This document shows, one piece after another, positions 14,452 to 22,534 of a stretch of DNA of 34,000 bases (position 1 is the first letter of the stretch; every line of letters begins with the position of its first letter). Origin of the DNA: Endozoicomonas sp. YOMI1 (GTDB taxonomy: Bacteria > Pseudomonadota > Gammaproteobacteria > Pseudomonadales > Endozoicomonadaceae); assembly GCF_024606345.1 (NCBI RefSeq), contig NZ_JAHHPM010000046.1:1-34000 (forward strand), given 5' to 3'. The translations under genes were made by a program, and so were the position numbers. Below the pieces are notes generated by a model. The model was given only the letters and a program-made list of their open reading frames with translations. It was not told the origin of the DNA and did not search any database.

Positions 14452-15147
14452 TTAGATAGAACCTTTCGCTTTTAATTCAGCCAGCGCATGGCGTGCCAGA
14501 CTGTCCATAAATTGCTGTGTATCTGCAGGGTCTGCACCCAGTACCGGACGTGCCGGGACTTTTACATTCCATGACTTCTGCGCTTCCTGGTCTCGCAGAG
14601 TGCGCAGAATCAAACCGGCCTGCCCGATGGTCATGTTTTCCCTGATCCATTTCTGGCTGACCCGCTTCAGTTTCCGCTTGCCTTTATTACCCTTGACCGG
14701 GTGGCGATAACCTTCTTCCAGCAATGCTTTTGCCTGGGCTCTGGTGGCTCCTGCGTCATAATCCGGTGTGCCCGATGCCCGTTTGTGGCCGCTGCTGTTG
14801 ATCCGAAGGGTTTTGCCATGATGATGTGTGGCGGCAATGGCGGCGGTTTTCCCGTCCTTCCAGCTCACTACCCCAGTGTCATTACCACGGGCATAGGCTT
14901 TCATAGTGCGACCCAGACCCCGCATCATCTTTGCCTTTCTCCGCTTTCTGGCTCTGGGCTCCATGGCCTGACCAGAAACGGTTTTCTGTTTGCGGATATT
15001 CTGCCGGGCATCCCTGCGCACATCCTGAGCCATTCTGCGCACAAGCTTCTTGCGCTTGACCGGCGGCAGAGCCAGCACGTCCAGCTGCTCTTTAAGACGC
15101 ATCCGGCCACGGCGATCATCACGAAAGGAAACGGCATTAGCGGACAT
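14452..15147 (-). CDS. S: Tail completion protein, gpS-like (virion morphogenesis)
   Basis: The upstream ATG at 15186 is possible, but the ATG at 15147 has a good ribosome site (GGAGGG, 8 bases before) and only an 11-base overlap with the previous gene, so I chose it (231 residues). The protein is strongly basic in its first half (RRKAKMMRGLGRTMK, HHGKTLRINSSGHKR). It contains 'EEGYRHPVKGNKGKRKLKRVSQKWIRENMTIGQAG', a layout typical of the gpS/gpG-like phage virion morphogenesis family. It follows gpR as in P2. Confidence 0.8.
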   Translation of the reverse strand: MSANAVSFRDDRRGRMRLKEQLDVLALPPVKRKKLVRRMAQDVRRDARQNIRKQKTVSGQAMEPRARKRRKAKMMRGLGRTMKAYARGNDTGVVSWKDGKTAAIAATHHHGKTLRINSSGHKRASGTPDYDAGATRAQAKALLEEGYRHPVKGNKGKRKLKRVSQKWIRENMTIGQAGLILRTLRDQEAQKSWNVKVPARPVLGADPADTQQFMDSLARHALAELKAKGSI

Positions 15148-15592
15148 CGGTTTCGCCCTCCATCTGGAAGGCTTCAGCGATATCAACGGGCACGTTCTCT
15201 ACCCGGTAGCGCTGGCCACGGAAGGGGATAGACCCTTTGGGGTCTTCCACGATGCTCACGGCCTCATCAAATTCAATCACCAGCTCAATGTCGCAGGTGT
15301 GGCGGTCGTTCAGCTCCACATTGATTTCGGGGTCGGCCAGTTCCAGTTGTTCACGTTCACCGTCGTTTTCATCCAGCCAGCAGTTGATCAGTGCCAGCAG
15401 TTCAAAGGCATTGCCCTTGAAACGCTCCAGCTCAAACACCGCGTCGTACTTGTAACGACCCACGGTGAAGCCGTTACCCCAATCCATAAACAACGGGCGA
15501 AGCTCGCCATTGTCGGCATAGCTGTGGATCTGCTCACGCTTCAGGCTGGTGTGTTTCAACAAGTGTTTACTGAGGGACTGAAGCCGGTTCAT
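15137..15592 (-). CDS. R: Tail completion protein, gpR-like
   Basis: A 151-residue protein matching P2 gpR (about 155). The N-terminus 'MNRLQSLSKHLLKHTSLKREQIHSYADNG' and the central 'VGRYKYDAVFELERFKGN' correspond to the P2_Phage_GpR family, and the C-terminal half has 'NDRHTCDIELVIEFDEAVSI'. Known role: attachment at the head-tail joint. Overlaps gpL by 4 bases and gpS by 11 bases. Confidence 0.85.
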   Translation of the reverse strand: MNRLQSLSKHLLKHTSLKREQIHSYADNGELRPLFMDWGNGFTVGRYKYDAVFELERFKGNAFELLALINCWLDENDGEREQLELADPEINVELNDRHTCDIELVIEFDEAVSIVEDPKGSIPFRGQRYRVENVPVDIAEAFQMEGETDVR

Positions 15593-16047
15593 AGCGCCTC
15601 CACATTAATCCGGCCGCGGCCCAAGAAGTCGGCAATGGCATGGTCGGCGTATTCCTGAAACTGGCTGGCGGTCTCTTCCCCTTCTTTCTCCGGGTTAGCG
15701 GCAGCGCTGCGTCGGTCAACGGTGGCGAATTGTTGCAGCAGTAACGACTTGGCCAGGCAGAACACCGCTCGCTGATAATTAATGTCAGTGGTTTTGATGG
15801 CACCCAGGCTGTCGGCAGGGACTTCACGCATAGTGCTGTACTGAGTCTGGTGCAGGGCTTTCCAGCGAATCAGCTGGGTATTGACCCGGACAATAGCCAT
15901 CTGCACATGAGCGATCACCATACCCTGTTCATATTCCGCCGGCAGACGGTATTGAGACTGGAAAGTATCCAGCTGCAAATCAGGCCAAAATCCATCGTTC
16001 TGGATAACCTGTTCAACACTCTGATCGTTAAAGCCTGAAAAGCTCAT
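15589..16047 (-). CDS. L: Head completion/stabilisation protein, gpL-like
   Basis: A 152-residue protein like P2 gpL (169). The 'VEQVIQNDGFWPDLQLDTFQSQYRLP' N-terminus and 'TTDINYQRAVFCLAKSLLLQQFATVDRR' helix are typical. gpL plugs the portal after packaging. It lies after the small terminase across a gap of about 110 bases without a gene. Confidence 0.87.
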   Translation of the reverse strand: MSFSGFNDQSVEQVIQNDGFWPDLQLDTFQSQYRLPAEYEQGMVIAHVQMAIVRVNTQLIRWKALHQTQYSTMREVPADSLGAIKTTDINYQRAVFCLAKSLLLQQFATVDRRSAAANPEKEGEETASQFQEYADHAIADFLGRGRINVEAL

Positions 16048-16156
16048 TGCCTGCCTCGTCGGTAATTGGTCCCGGGCTAACCCACTGGTTGGGTGCGGTA
16101 ACCGAAGTTACTGTTCGCATCAATCAGCGCCCGGGGCGGGTGGGGTGAGGAGCCGG

Positions 16157-16864
16157 TTACGGTTCTTCCCGTTGTTGGTTTTCTTGCTTTGCCTGTGCGT
16201 CTTTGCACTTGTTCAGCACCGTTTTTACTTTTGCGCCTCGCTCGCTGGCGGCTTCCAGGCAGAGCACGGCATCATCAAACCGCTTGTCAGCCTGGGCGAT
16301 CAGTCCCGCCAGTCTGAAGTATTTGGCGGTGAGTTCATCGGGGCGCTCGTTGCGGTCGTTAACGGTGCGCTTGAATTCGTTGTTGAAGTAGGGGTTGGGG
16401 CTGCGGCCTGCGTCCCACTCCTGTTCTGACCAGAGCAATACCTCGTCTGCCAGGTAGATAGGCAGGGTTCGGCGGAAGCGCTCCGGTAGCGGGATTCGTT
16501 GCAACAGGCAGTATTCCCCCAGTTTGGTAGCCTCGGCGATATCACCGATATCAAACAGCCAGACCAGGTATTGACTGAGAATACTGTGGACCTTGTTGGC
16601 GGCCATGGTGCTTTCCACAAAGGCCTTGTATTTAGGTACCAGCTGCTCCCGCTTCAGTTCCACCTTGTGGGTTTTGCTGCGGATGTTTTTCAGGGCTTTC
16701 AGGTCTTCTTCCATGGCAACTTCCATCAGCCTGTTGTTCTGCTGCTGACGGGCCAGACCGCCCACGCTCTGTTGTGGCGTGGTGGTTTTAGTGGCTGCCG
16801 GTGCTGGCTCGCCAGCACCCTGTTGCCTGAGTTTTTCCTGATATTGCTGTCTGATTGAATGCAT
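16157..16864 (-). CDS. M: Terminase small subunit, gpM-like
   Basis: A 235-residue protein of the P2 gpM family (247 in P2). The N-terminal 45 residues are a Gln/Ala-rich flexible region, followed by a basic helix 'NIRSKTHKVELKREQLVPKYKAFVES' and the conserved 'VWLFDIGDIAEATKLGEYCL' and 'RRTLPIYLADEVLLW'. It recognises the cos site and guides the large subunit. A strong hairpin (16883-16925) lies between it and the capsid gene upstream. Confidence 0.88.
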   Translation of the reverse strand: MHSIRQQYQEKLRQQGAGEPAPAATKTTTPQQSVGGLARQQQNNRLMEVAMEEDLKALKNIRSKTHKVELKREQLVPKYKAFVESTMAANKVHSILSQYLVWLFDIGDIAEATKLGEYCLLQRIPLPERFRRTLPIYLADEVLLWSEQEWDAGRSPNPYFNNEFKRTVNDRNERPDELTAKYFRLAGLIAQADKRFDDAVLCLEAASERGAKVKTVLNKCKDAQAKQENQQREEP

Positions 16865-16882
16865 GGTCTCACCCCTGTTTGC

Positions 16883-16925
16883 TTTTTAAAGGGCTCTCAC
16901 TTCCCTGTAGAAAGCCCTTTAAAAA
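16883..16925 (-). terminator. 13-bp perfect hairpin between capsid and small terminase genes
   Basis: Arms TTTTTAAAGGGCT (16883-16895) and AGCCCTTTAAAAA (16913-16925) pair perfectly around a 17-base loop. On the minus strand the stem ends in a T run, so it has the form of an intrinsic terminator. It sits between the capsid gene and the next gene of the same operon. It may lower downstream expression so that capsid is made in excess, or protect the capsid mRNA 3' end. Confidence 0.8.
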
Positions 16926-16959
16926 GGAGGGTGGCGAACCACCCCCAAGCGGCTGCGTG

Positions 16960-17979
16960 TTAAACCCAGTTGTCGCCTTTCTTCAACTTCACGTTCTCAT
17001 GTTCCAGAGCCATAAACTTGCGTGGCTCTTCCACCAGGTAGCCTTCGTTGCGGCTGTTGTAATCCGCAATGCGGTCATACTCTGGCTCTTCCTTGACATG
17101 ACGACGCCAGCTGTCTTCCTGGTAGTAGATAGACAGGTTGTTCAGAGAGGTAACCACCAGACCACGGGGCGGGAAGTTGGAAGGGGTTTCCCAGGGCAGA
17201 CCACCAAAGGACATCATGGCCTCATGGGAAGCGTTCTTTTCGGTTGGTGTCAGCGACAGCGCTTTCATCAGCCGGGATTTTTCGTAAAGTGCCAGGTCAT
17301 CACCGATCAGCACCACCAGATCCCGGCGCATGAATTGCGGGATACCGGACAGCAGGTCAGTCACAGCTTCGTCCAGACCTTCATAATCACCACCGGCACC
17401 GATACGGAGTTCACCAGAGGTAGCACCTTCGGCAATCACGTTAGCCTTCAGGTTATCGCGCATGTACTGCATCCAGCCCTTGTTAACATCCTGCAGCAAA
17501 GGGTTGGTCTGAATATTGGTGTCTTTGGCAACACTGGTTCCGTGCCAGCCGATCAGCTCACGGTCGTTAGCGATCTGGGCGGTAACATAGGTACGGTAGC
17601 GGTTGTGCATATCCGGGAACTTTGCCCAGGCGTCCAGCTTGTTGTAGCGGATAGCCACATCGGTATTGGTCTGATAGAGCTGATACCGGAATGGCTGCAT
17701 GGCCAAGACATCTTTCGGCTCTCGCCGTTTGTTCTGGGAGGTGTCAGTACGACCGGAAACCGGGCCGCTAACGGAGGCGTGAATGTTCTCACCGGCCATT
17801 TCATCAACGCCCATCACGTTGATTCTGGGCAGAAAGGTGGACTGCTCCACAATCTTGTCGGTGAGCTTCTGGGCAATGCTCGGGTCAACCGCGAATTCAA
17901 CCCCGGCATGTTCGTAACCGTAAGCCTTTGCCATGGCTTCGGTGACCTTGTTAAACGCCAGTCGCGTTTCTTTTTTCAT
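16960..17979 (-). CDS. N: Major capsid protein, gpN-like
   Basis: A 339-residue major capsid protein of the P2 gpN family (357 in P2). Recognisable are the 'KLTDKIVEQSTFLPRINVMGVDEMAGE' N-arm/E-loop region, 'RYQLYQTNTDVAIRYNKLDAWAKFPDMHNRY' and 'DRELIGWHGTSVA' in the centre, and the 'EEPEYDRIADYNSRNEGYLVEEP' C-terminus. Mature capsid would need the N-terminus cut by the scaffold's protease domain. Lies between scaffold and small terminase, as in P2. Confidence 0.93.
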   Translation of the reverse strand: MKKETRLAFNKVTEAMAKAYGYEHAGVEFAVDPSIAQKLTDKIVEQSTFLPRINVMGVDEMAGENIHASVSGPVSGRTDTSQNKRREPKDVLAMQPFRYQLYQTNTDVAIRYNKLDAWAKFPDMHNRYRTYVTAQIANDRELIGWHGTSVAKDTNIQTNPLLQDVNKGWMQYMRDNLKANVIAEGATSGELRIGAGGDYEGLDEAVTDLLSGIPQFMRRDLVVLIGDDLALYEKSRLMKALSLTPTEKNASHEAMMSFGGLPWETPSNFPPRGLVVTSLNNLSIYYQEDSWRRHVKEEPEYDRIADYNSRNEGYLVEEPRKFMALEHENVKLKKGDNWV

Positions 17980-18018
17980 GGATATTCTCTCCTTGGCAGC
18001 AAGCTGCGGTTCTGGTGG

Positions 18019-18867
18019 TTACAGGTCGCAGCCAGCGTCGTCCTGAGCACCCTGGTTATCGATTTCAGTCGGCTGAACTTCTTCCGCCAGCTTCTCTTCC
18101 AGGGCGTTGAATTTTTCGCTGAGAGCGTTGAACTTCTCAGTCATGGCCTCAAGATCAGCCTTGGTCTTGTCAGCTTCAGTTTTCAGGGTGCTGAACGCTT
18201 CGGCTGATACCAGCTCCAGCGCATCGCCATCGTCTTTTACTTCAGGCTCAGAGGTTTCCTTTTGCTGTGACGCAAAGGCGCCGGCAACAGCTTCAGCAAT
18301 GGCGGCTTTCAGTTCTTCGGGTTTCATAGGCTCGTCCTCGTCTTCAGAGTCCGTTTGATGTGGAGCGCTGAAGACCAGCGCCTTGATTTTTTCCAGCAAG
18401 CCCTGCTCGTCCGGAGCAGCGTTAAACGCGGTAAGCTCAACCCCTGGCACAATCTGTTCACCGGCCTGAACCCTGAATTCCAATTGCTGGGTACCAATGG
18501 AAGCGGGCGTGTCAGTGACACCAATCTGGATCACATAGGCGCGGCCAGTGCTTTGGAAATCAGGATGGAGCTTGATGGAAGTAAAGAGCTTTTGCCCTTG
18601 TTTATTGATGTAGCGCAAGTCATCGGAGGGACACAGTTTGGCATACAGGCTAACCACTTCATCTGCTTCTTCAGCTTTCAATGCCTCCACGGTGCCATAG
18701 TTGCCCGCCCATTCCGGGGAGTAATGCTCCAGGGTAATCAGCGCGGTGTATTTGTCTTTTGAATACAGTTCAGCAGCATCACGCAACCAGGACGCTTCAA
18801 TAATTCGCCCGTCAATGGTTTGGCCGCTTTCCGCTACTTTGACCCAATCGGTTACCAGCTTGGCCAT
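18019..18867 (-). CDS. O: Capsid scaffold with serine protease, gpO-like
   Basis: A 282-residue protein equal in length and layout to P2 gpO. The protease triad is visible at the expected places: Asp19 (QTID), His48 (LEH) and Ser97 (TSIK), where P2 has Asp19, His48 and Ser107. Residues about 175-260 are an acidic, Ala/Glu-rich helical scaffold with a coiled coil (LEAMTEKFNALSEKFNALEEKL). It directs shell assembly, cuts capsid proteins and then itself. First gene of the leftward late operon. Its ATG is 159 bases from the divergent terminase gene. Confidence 0.93.
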   Translation of the reverse strand: MAKLVTDWVKVAESGQTIDGRIIEASWLRDAAELYSKDKYTALITLEHYSPEWAGNYGTVEALKAEEADEVVSLYAKLCPSDDLRYINKQGQKLFTSIKLHPDFQSTGRAYVIQIGVTDTPASIGTQQLEFRVQAGEQIVPGVELTAFNAAPDEQGLLEKIKALVFSAPHQTDSEDEDEPMKPEELKAAIAEAVAGAFASQQKETSEPEVKDDGDALELVSAEAFSTLKTEADKTKADLEAMTEKFNALSEKFNALEEKLAEEVQPTEIDNQGAQDDAGCDL

Positions 18868-19026
18868 TTGCAGTGTCCTGGTTCTTGGTGATTAATTAAA
18901 AATTCAATACCTGAAAATCGAATCCTAATTGGTGGAACCATGAACGGCCATTCAATTAAATCGGATTTAGGGCGCATCAGAAGCTAATAAAAAGAGTAAT
19001 AAAGCGTAGGGTTTTATTATTCGGGT
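18868..19026. promoter_or_regulatory. Divergent late promoter region
   Basis: A 159-base spacer between the leftward scaffold operon and the rightward terminase operon. In P2 this spot holds promoters Po and Pp, driven by Ogr. Here an imperfect inverted repeat (18914-18935 against 18948-18968, with AATTG/CAATT cores) lies near the middle and could supply a symmetric activator site for both directions. No consensus -35 boxes are evident, as expected for activator-dependent promoters. Confidence 0.55.
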
Positions 19027-20844
19027 ATGTCGTCTATCAGCAATAAACCCAGTGCGGGTAAAAAACACTATCCGGAAGAAATAAAAGTAGCAGCCCGTTC
19101 GCTCTACCTCCGGAAATTCACCATTCCAGAAATCTCGTCAGAGCTGTCGGTACCCCTTCGCACGCTTTATTACTGGCAGGAGGCGGGGGACTGGGTGGCG
19201 TTCCTTCGTCATGAATCGGTAGAAGAAGCGATTCAGCGGCGCATTACTCTTTTGGCAGAGAAAGACGACAAAACCGAAAAGCATCTTAACGAAATGGACC
19301 GGCTGATTAAACAGTTAAATGCCCTTGGCCGTTATCGCCAGGCGGAAATCAGCAATACCAAATTAAGAGCCGAGTCGTCCGATTCTGAAATGATGCAGGA
19401 TGTCAGAAAGAAACTGGTGGATGCTCCGGCAGTGGTACGCAGTAAAAACCGGAAGAGCAAAATCAAAAATGATTTATCGTTCCTGACAGAAAAAGACTTT
19501 CAGCAAAAATGGTTTAAGCGCTGGTACAAAGGCCAGCGGGATCTTTACGACAATCAGCATCACCGCAACCGGTTCTGCCTGAAATCACGACAGATCGGTT
19601 TTACCTGGTATTTCTCCCAGGAAGCATTGATCAGGGCTGTACTGAAAGGGGAGGATCAAATTTTCCTTTCTGCCACAAGGCGTCAGGCGGAAGTGTTCAG
19701 AAAGTACATCAGGAAACTGGTGGCTGAAGACTTTGATATTGAGCTGTCAGGCAATCCCATTTTATTGAATACCGCTAATGGTAAATGCGGCTTGCACTTC
19801 CTCAGTAATAACTCCATGTCGGCGCAATCTGAATCTGGTCATGTTTATATTGATGAGGCGTTCTGGATCAGGGGCTTTGATGAGCTATACAACGTGGCTA
19901 CCGCCATGGCGACTCATAAGCATCTGACCCGCACTATTTTCTCCACTCCCTCAGTGGTGAATCACGAAGCCTATCCGCTCTGGACTGGTGAGGTTTACAA
20001 CAAACGATTCAAACGGAAGCGGGTAGAGTTCCCCGGCTTTAAAGAATTGCAGAGCGGGGTGCTTTGCCCTGATAACTTCTGGCGCAAAATCATTACCCTT
20101 GATGATGCTGTTGAAGGGGGCTTTGACCGGATTGATAAGCAGCAGCTGCAGCAGGAATACAGCCCCGAACGATTCAAGCAGCTGTTTATGTGTGAATTTG
20201 TGGACGACACACTGGGCGTATTCAAGCTCGCCATTCTCCAGGCTGCGGGAGTGGATGAAGAAAACTGGAAGGATTACGACCCGAAAGCCAGACGACCCCT
20301 GGGTAACTTACCCGTTTGGGGAGGCTACGATCCGAGCCGACACCGGGACGACGCCACCTTTGTGATTGTTGCTCCGCCACTGGTGCCCGGTGGCACATTC
20401 CGCATTCTGGCAAAGTACCACTGGAAGGATAAAAACTTCACCTGGCAGGCAGACCAGATAAAGCAGCTGACCGAGCGTTATAACTTCCAGCATATCGGCG
20501 TGGACACCACTGGCCCCGGCTTGGGCGTGTTTGACATTATCAAGGGCTTTTTCCCGAGAGCGGAAGCCATCCACTATTCACCGGCCACCAAAACCCACCT
20601 GGTGCAGAAAGCCAAATCGGTATTTGAAGCAGAACGGGTTGAATACCCGCAGGAATGGGTCGACTTTGCCCATGCGTTCCTCACCATCCGGGAGACCAGT
20701 ACACCGGGAGGCAGCATGACCTATAGCGCCAGCCGTACCCAGTCAACCGGACATGCAGACGTTGCCTGGGCAACCATGCACGCACTAATTCACGAACCAC
20801 TGGATACCAGCCGCCAGAGCAACAGCAGAGTGGCCTTCGGCTAA
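19027..20844 (+). CDS. P: Terminase large subunit, gpP-like (ATPase and nuclease)
   Basis: A 605-residue protein (P2 gpP is 590). Residues about 15-60 form a helix-turn-helix (PEEIKVAARSLYL...IPEISSELSVPLRTLYYW). The ATPase domain shows the P2-type Walker A variant 'LKSRQIGFTWYF' near residue 180 and 'VYIDEAFW' as Walker B near residue 275. The C-terminal nuclease begins with 'GGYDPSRHRDDATFVIV' near residue 436. The enzyme cuts at cos and pumps DNA into the prohead. Twelve bases separate it from the portal gene. Confidence 0.94.
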   Translation: MSSISNKPSAGKKHYPEEIKVAARSLYLRKFTIPEISSELSVPLRTLYYWQEAGDWVAFLRHESVEEAIQRRITLLAEKDDKTEKHLNEMDRLIKQLNALGRYRQAEISNTKLRAESSDSEMMQDVRKKLVDAPAVVRSKNRKSKIKNDLSFLTEKDFQQKWFKRWYKGQRDLYDNQHHRNRFCLKSRQIGFTWYFSQEALIRAVLKGEDQIFLSATRRQAEVFRKYIRKLVAEDFDIELSGNPILLNTANGKCGLHFLSNNSMSAQSESGHVYIDEAFWIRGFDELYNVATAMATHKHLTRTIFSTPSVVNHEAYPLWTGEVYNKRFKRKRVEFPGFKELQSGVLCPDNFWRKIITLDDAVEGGFDRIDKQQLQQEYSPERFKQLFMCEFVDDTLGVFKLAILQAAGVDEENWKDYDPKARRPLGNLPVWGGYDPSRHRDDATFVIVAPPLVPGGTFRILAKYHWKDKNFTWQADQIKQLTERYNFQHIGVDTTGPGLGVFDIIKGFFPRAEAIHYSPATKTHLVQKAKSVFEAERVEYPQEWVDFAHAFLTIRETSTPGGSMTYSASRTQSTGHADVAWATMHALIHEPLDTSRQSNSRVAFG

Positions 20845-20855
20845 GGGAGAGCAGG

Positions 20856-21962
20856 ATGAGCAGGAAAAATCGGCAAAAGACGGGAAAAATCGCGGAAGGG
20901 TTCAATACCAACAATACCATTACTAATACCAACAATACCGGTAACGATACCAGCAATACCGGAACATCAGTACAAACAAACTCAATAGCCTTCAGCTTCG
21001 GTGATCCCGAGACGGTCCTGAAGGGTCAGCTGAATGACTACATCGGCACCCAGCTGCTGGACAATGGCCAGTACTATCAACCTCCCGTCTCGCTGACCGG
21101 CATGGCCCGGCTGTTAAGGGCCAATGCCTTCCACGGCCCGATCCTGGAATTTAAAACCAACATGGTGATGCGCGGGTTTAAGCCATCGCCAGTGCTCAGC
21201 CGTCGGGTGATGCACGCCGCTGTCACCGACTACACGGTATTTGCCAACTGTTACTTCCAACGTATTCGGGACTTTGGCGGTACGACCATTCAGGTTCGCC
21301 ACCTGCCCGCGATCAATATGCGCAGAATGAAAGAGCCCGGTCGCTACGGCATGCTGACCAACGACGGGCGACTGGTGCAGTTCCGCCTTGGGGAAGTGGT
21401 GCATATCAAAAACTACGATGTGATCCAGAACATCTATGGCATGCCATGGTACCTGGGGGCGATTCAATCCATGCTGCTCAATGAAGACGCTACCCTGTTC
21501 CGCCGGAAGTACTACCTCAACGGTGCCCACATGGGCTACATCTTCTACTCCAGCTCCACCGGCCTGAGTGAAGAGGACCAGGAATCCATTAAAAACGCCA
21601 TTAAGAGCAGTAAGGGTGTGGGTAACTTCCGCAATATGTTTCTGCACCTGCCTGGCGGCAGAGAGAAAGATATCCAGATCCTGCCTGTTGGTGACTTCAG
21701 CACGAAGGATGAGCTGGAGAAAATAAAGAATATTTCAAGGGATGACATCATCGCCGCCCACCGGATACCGGCAGCCATGGCCAGTGTGCTGCCCAGTGGC
21801 AATTCCAACTTTGGCGACATCACCAAAGTGGATGCTGTGTATGAAAAGAATGAGGTGCTGCCGATTCGTGAGCAGCTACTGGATATTAACGATTGGTTGC
21901 CCCATCAGGGCAAGGTGTCCTTTGAAACTACACTCTTTGAAACCCAACAGTCTACCGGATAA
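20856..21962 (+). CDS. Q: Portal protein, gpQ-like
   Basis: A 368-residue portal of the P2 gpQ family (344 in P2). The body is typical: 'EFKTNMVMRGFKPSPVLSRR', 'PGRYGMLTNDGRLVQFRLGEVVHIKNYDV', 'GMPWYLGAIQSMLLNEDATLFRRKYY' and 'RDDIIAAHRIPAAMASVLPSG'. Residues 15-43 are a low-complexity Asn/Thr run encoded by AATACC-type repeats, extra relative to P2. The ATG has a purine-rich ribosome site (GGGAGAGCAGG). Confidence 0.92.
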   Translation: MSRKNRQKTGKIAEGFNTNNTITNTNNTGNDTSNTGTSVQTNSIAFSFGDPETVLKGQLNDYIGTQLLDNGQYYQPPVSLTGMARLLRANAFHGPILEFKTNMVMRGFKPSPVLSRRVMHAAVTDYTVFANCYFQRIRDFGGTTIQVRHLPAINMRRMKEPGRYGMLTNDGRLVQFRLGEVVHIKNYDVIQNIYGMPWYLGAIQSMLLNEDATLFRRKYYLNGAHMGYIFYSSSTGLSEEDQESIKNAIKSSKGVGNFRNMFLHLPGGREKDIQILPVGDFSTKDELEKIKNISRDDIIAAHRIPAAMASVLPSGNSNFGDITKVDAVYEKNEVLPIREQLLDINDWLPHQGKVSFETTLFETQQSTG

Positions 21963-22002
21963 GATACACTGTAACGCATACGATAATAATTTGGGTCTAG
22001 AC

Positions 22003-22254
22003 ATGAGCGTTCGGATTCGCTGCGATCGATGTAACGAGGTTGCTACCATTCAGGACTCTGTTGAAGAGTCTGCCAAATTCAAGACGCTGTACTGCACCTG
22101 TAATAATCCGGAATGCGGTCATTCGTTTGTGATGCACCTGACCTTTTCCCATACCCTGTCACCGTCTTCACTGGATTTTACGGCAGAGATGCTGGAGAAG
22201 TTGCGGAGGATGAACCGGCAGCAGCAGCGGGAGTTGTTTGCTTCGCTGGCGTAA
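22003..22254 (+). CDS. ogr: Ogr/Delta-family zinc-finger late gene activator
   Basis: An 83-residue protein starting at the internal ATG (MSVRIRCDRC...). The cysteine spacing is CX2C-X22-CX4C (C7, C10, C33, C38), the spacing of P2 Ogr and P4 Delta. It binds sites upstream of late promoters and contacts RNA polymerase alpha. In P2 ogr lies after the tail genes near att; here it sits after the portal gene. A clean terminator follows at 22256-22279. Its targets are probably the divergent region 18868-19026 and leftward sites. Confidence 0.9.
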   Translation: MSVRIRCDRCNEVATIQDSVEESAKFKTLYCTCNNPECGHSFVMHLTFSHTLSPSSLDFTAEMLEKLRRMNRQQQRELFASLA

Positions 22255-22255
22255 G

Positions 22256-22279
22256 AAAGCCCCGGGGTGGGGCTTTTTT
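22256..22279 (+). terminator. Intrinsic terminator after the ogr gene
   Basis: An 8-bp stem (AAAGCCCC / GGGGCTTT) with loop GGGGT, then six T residues on the plus strand (22274-22279). It begins one base after the ogr stop codon and closes the terminase-portal-ogr operon. The convergent minus-strand gene stops at 22283. Confidence 0.9.
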
Positions 22280-22282
22280 CTA

Positions 22283-22534
22283 TCAAAATACGGGCATCAA
22301 ATCACCAGTGCCCCAGCCATCATAACCGCCGTCAGTTAAGTTGTCCGCGATTGTAATATTGATTCTATGGTGATGATCAATACTGATCCCTGTAATTACA
22401 AACTCCCCCTGCCATTCAGCAGCGTATTCATTCTCTGGATCCACCTTTATCTTTAAACCGATTGCCAGAGGGTGTTTCGGGTAGAGCAAACTCCAAAGGT
22501 GTAGCTGCTCTTTTATACGTTCATCTTTAGACAT
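22283..22534 (-). CDS. Small hypothetical protein downstream of the methyltransferase
   Basis: An 83-residue protein that I do not recognise. It is mixed acidic/aromatic (LHLWSLLYPKHPLAIGLKIKV...DHHHRINITIADNLTDGG) and reads like a small soluble beta/alpha domain. It begins on the base next to the methyltransferase stop and shares its transcription unit. Function unknown; it could aid the methyltransferase or be an unrelated early protein. Confidence 0.6.
   Translation of the reverse strand: MSKDERIKEQLHLWSLLYPKHPLAIGLKIKVDPENEYAAEWQGEFVITGISIDHHHRINITIADNLTDGGYDGWGTGDLMPVF

Noticed and set aside
14452-15186. Start of the gpS-like gene at 15186
   Set aside because: It would overlap the gpR gene by 50 bases without a clear ribosome site; the ATG at 15147 has GGAGGG before it.
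16855-18207. 450-residue plus-strand open frame opposite the capsid gene
   Set aside because: Antisense of the capsid and scaffold genes, whose families are certain; it lacks a ribosome site.
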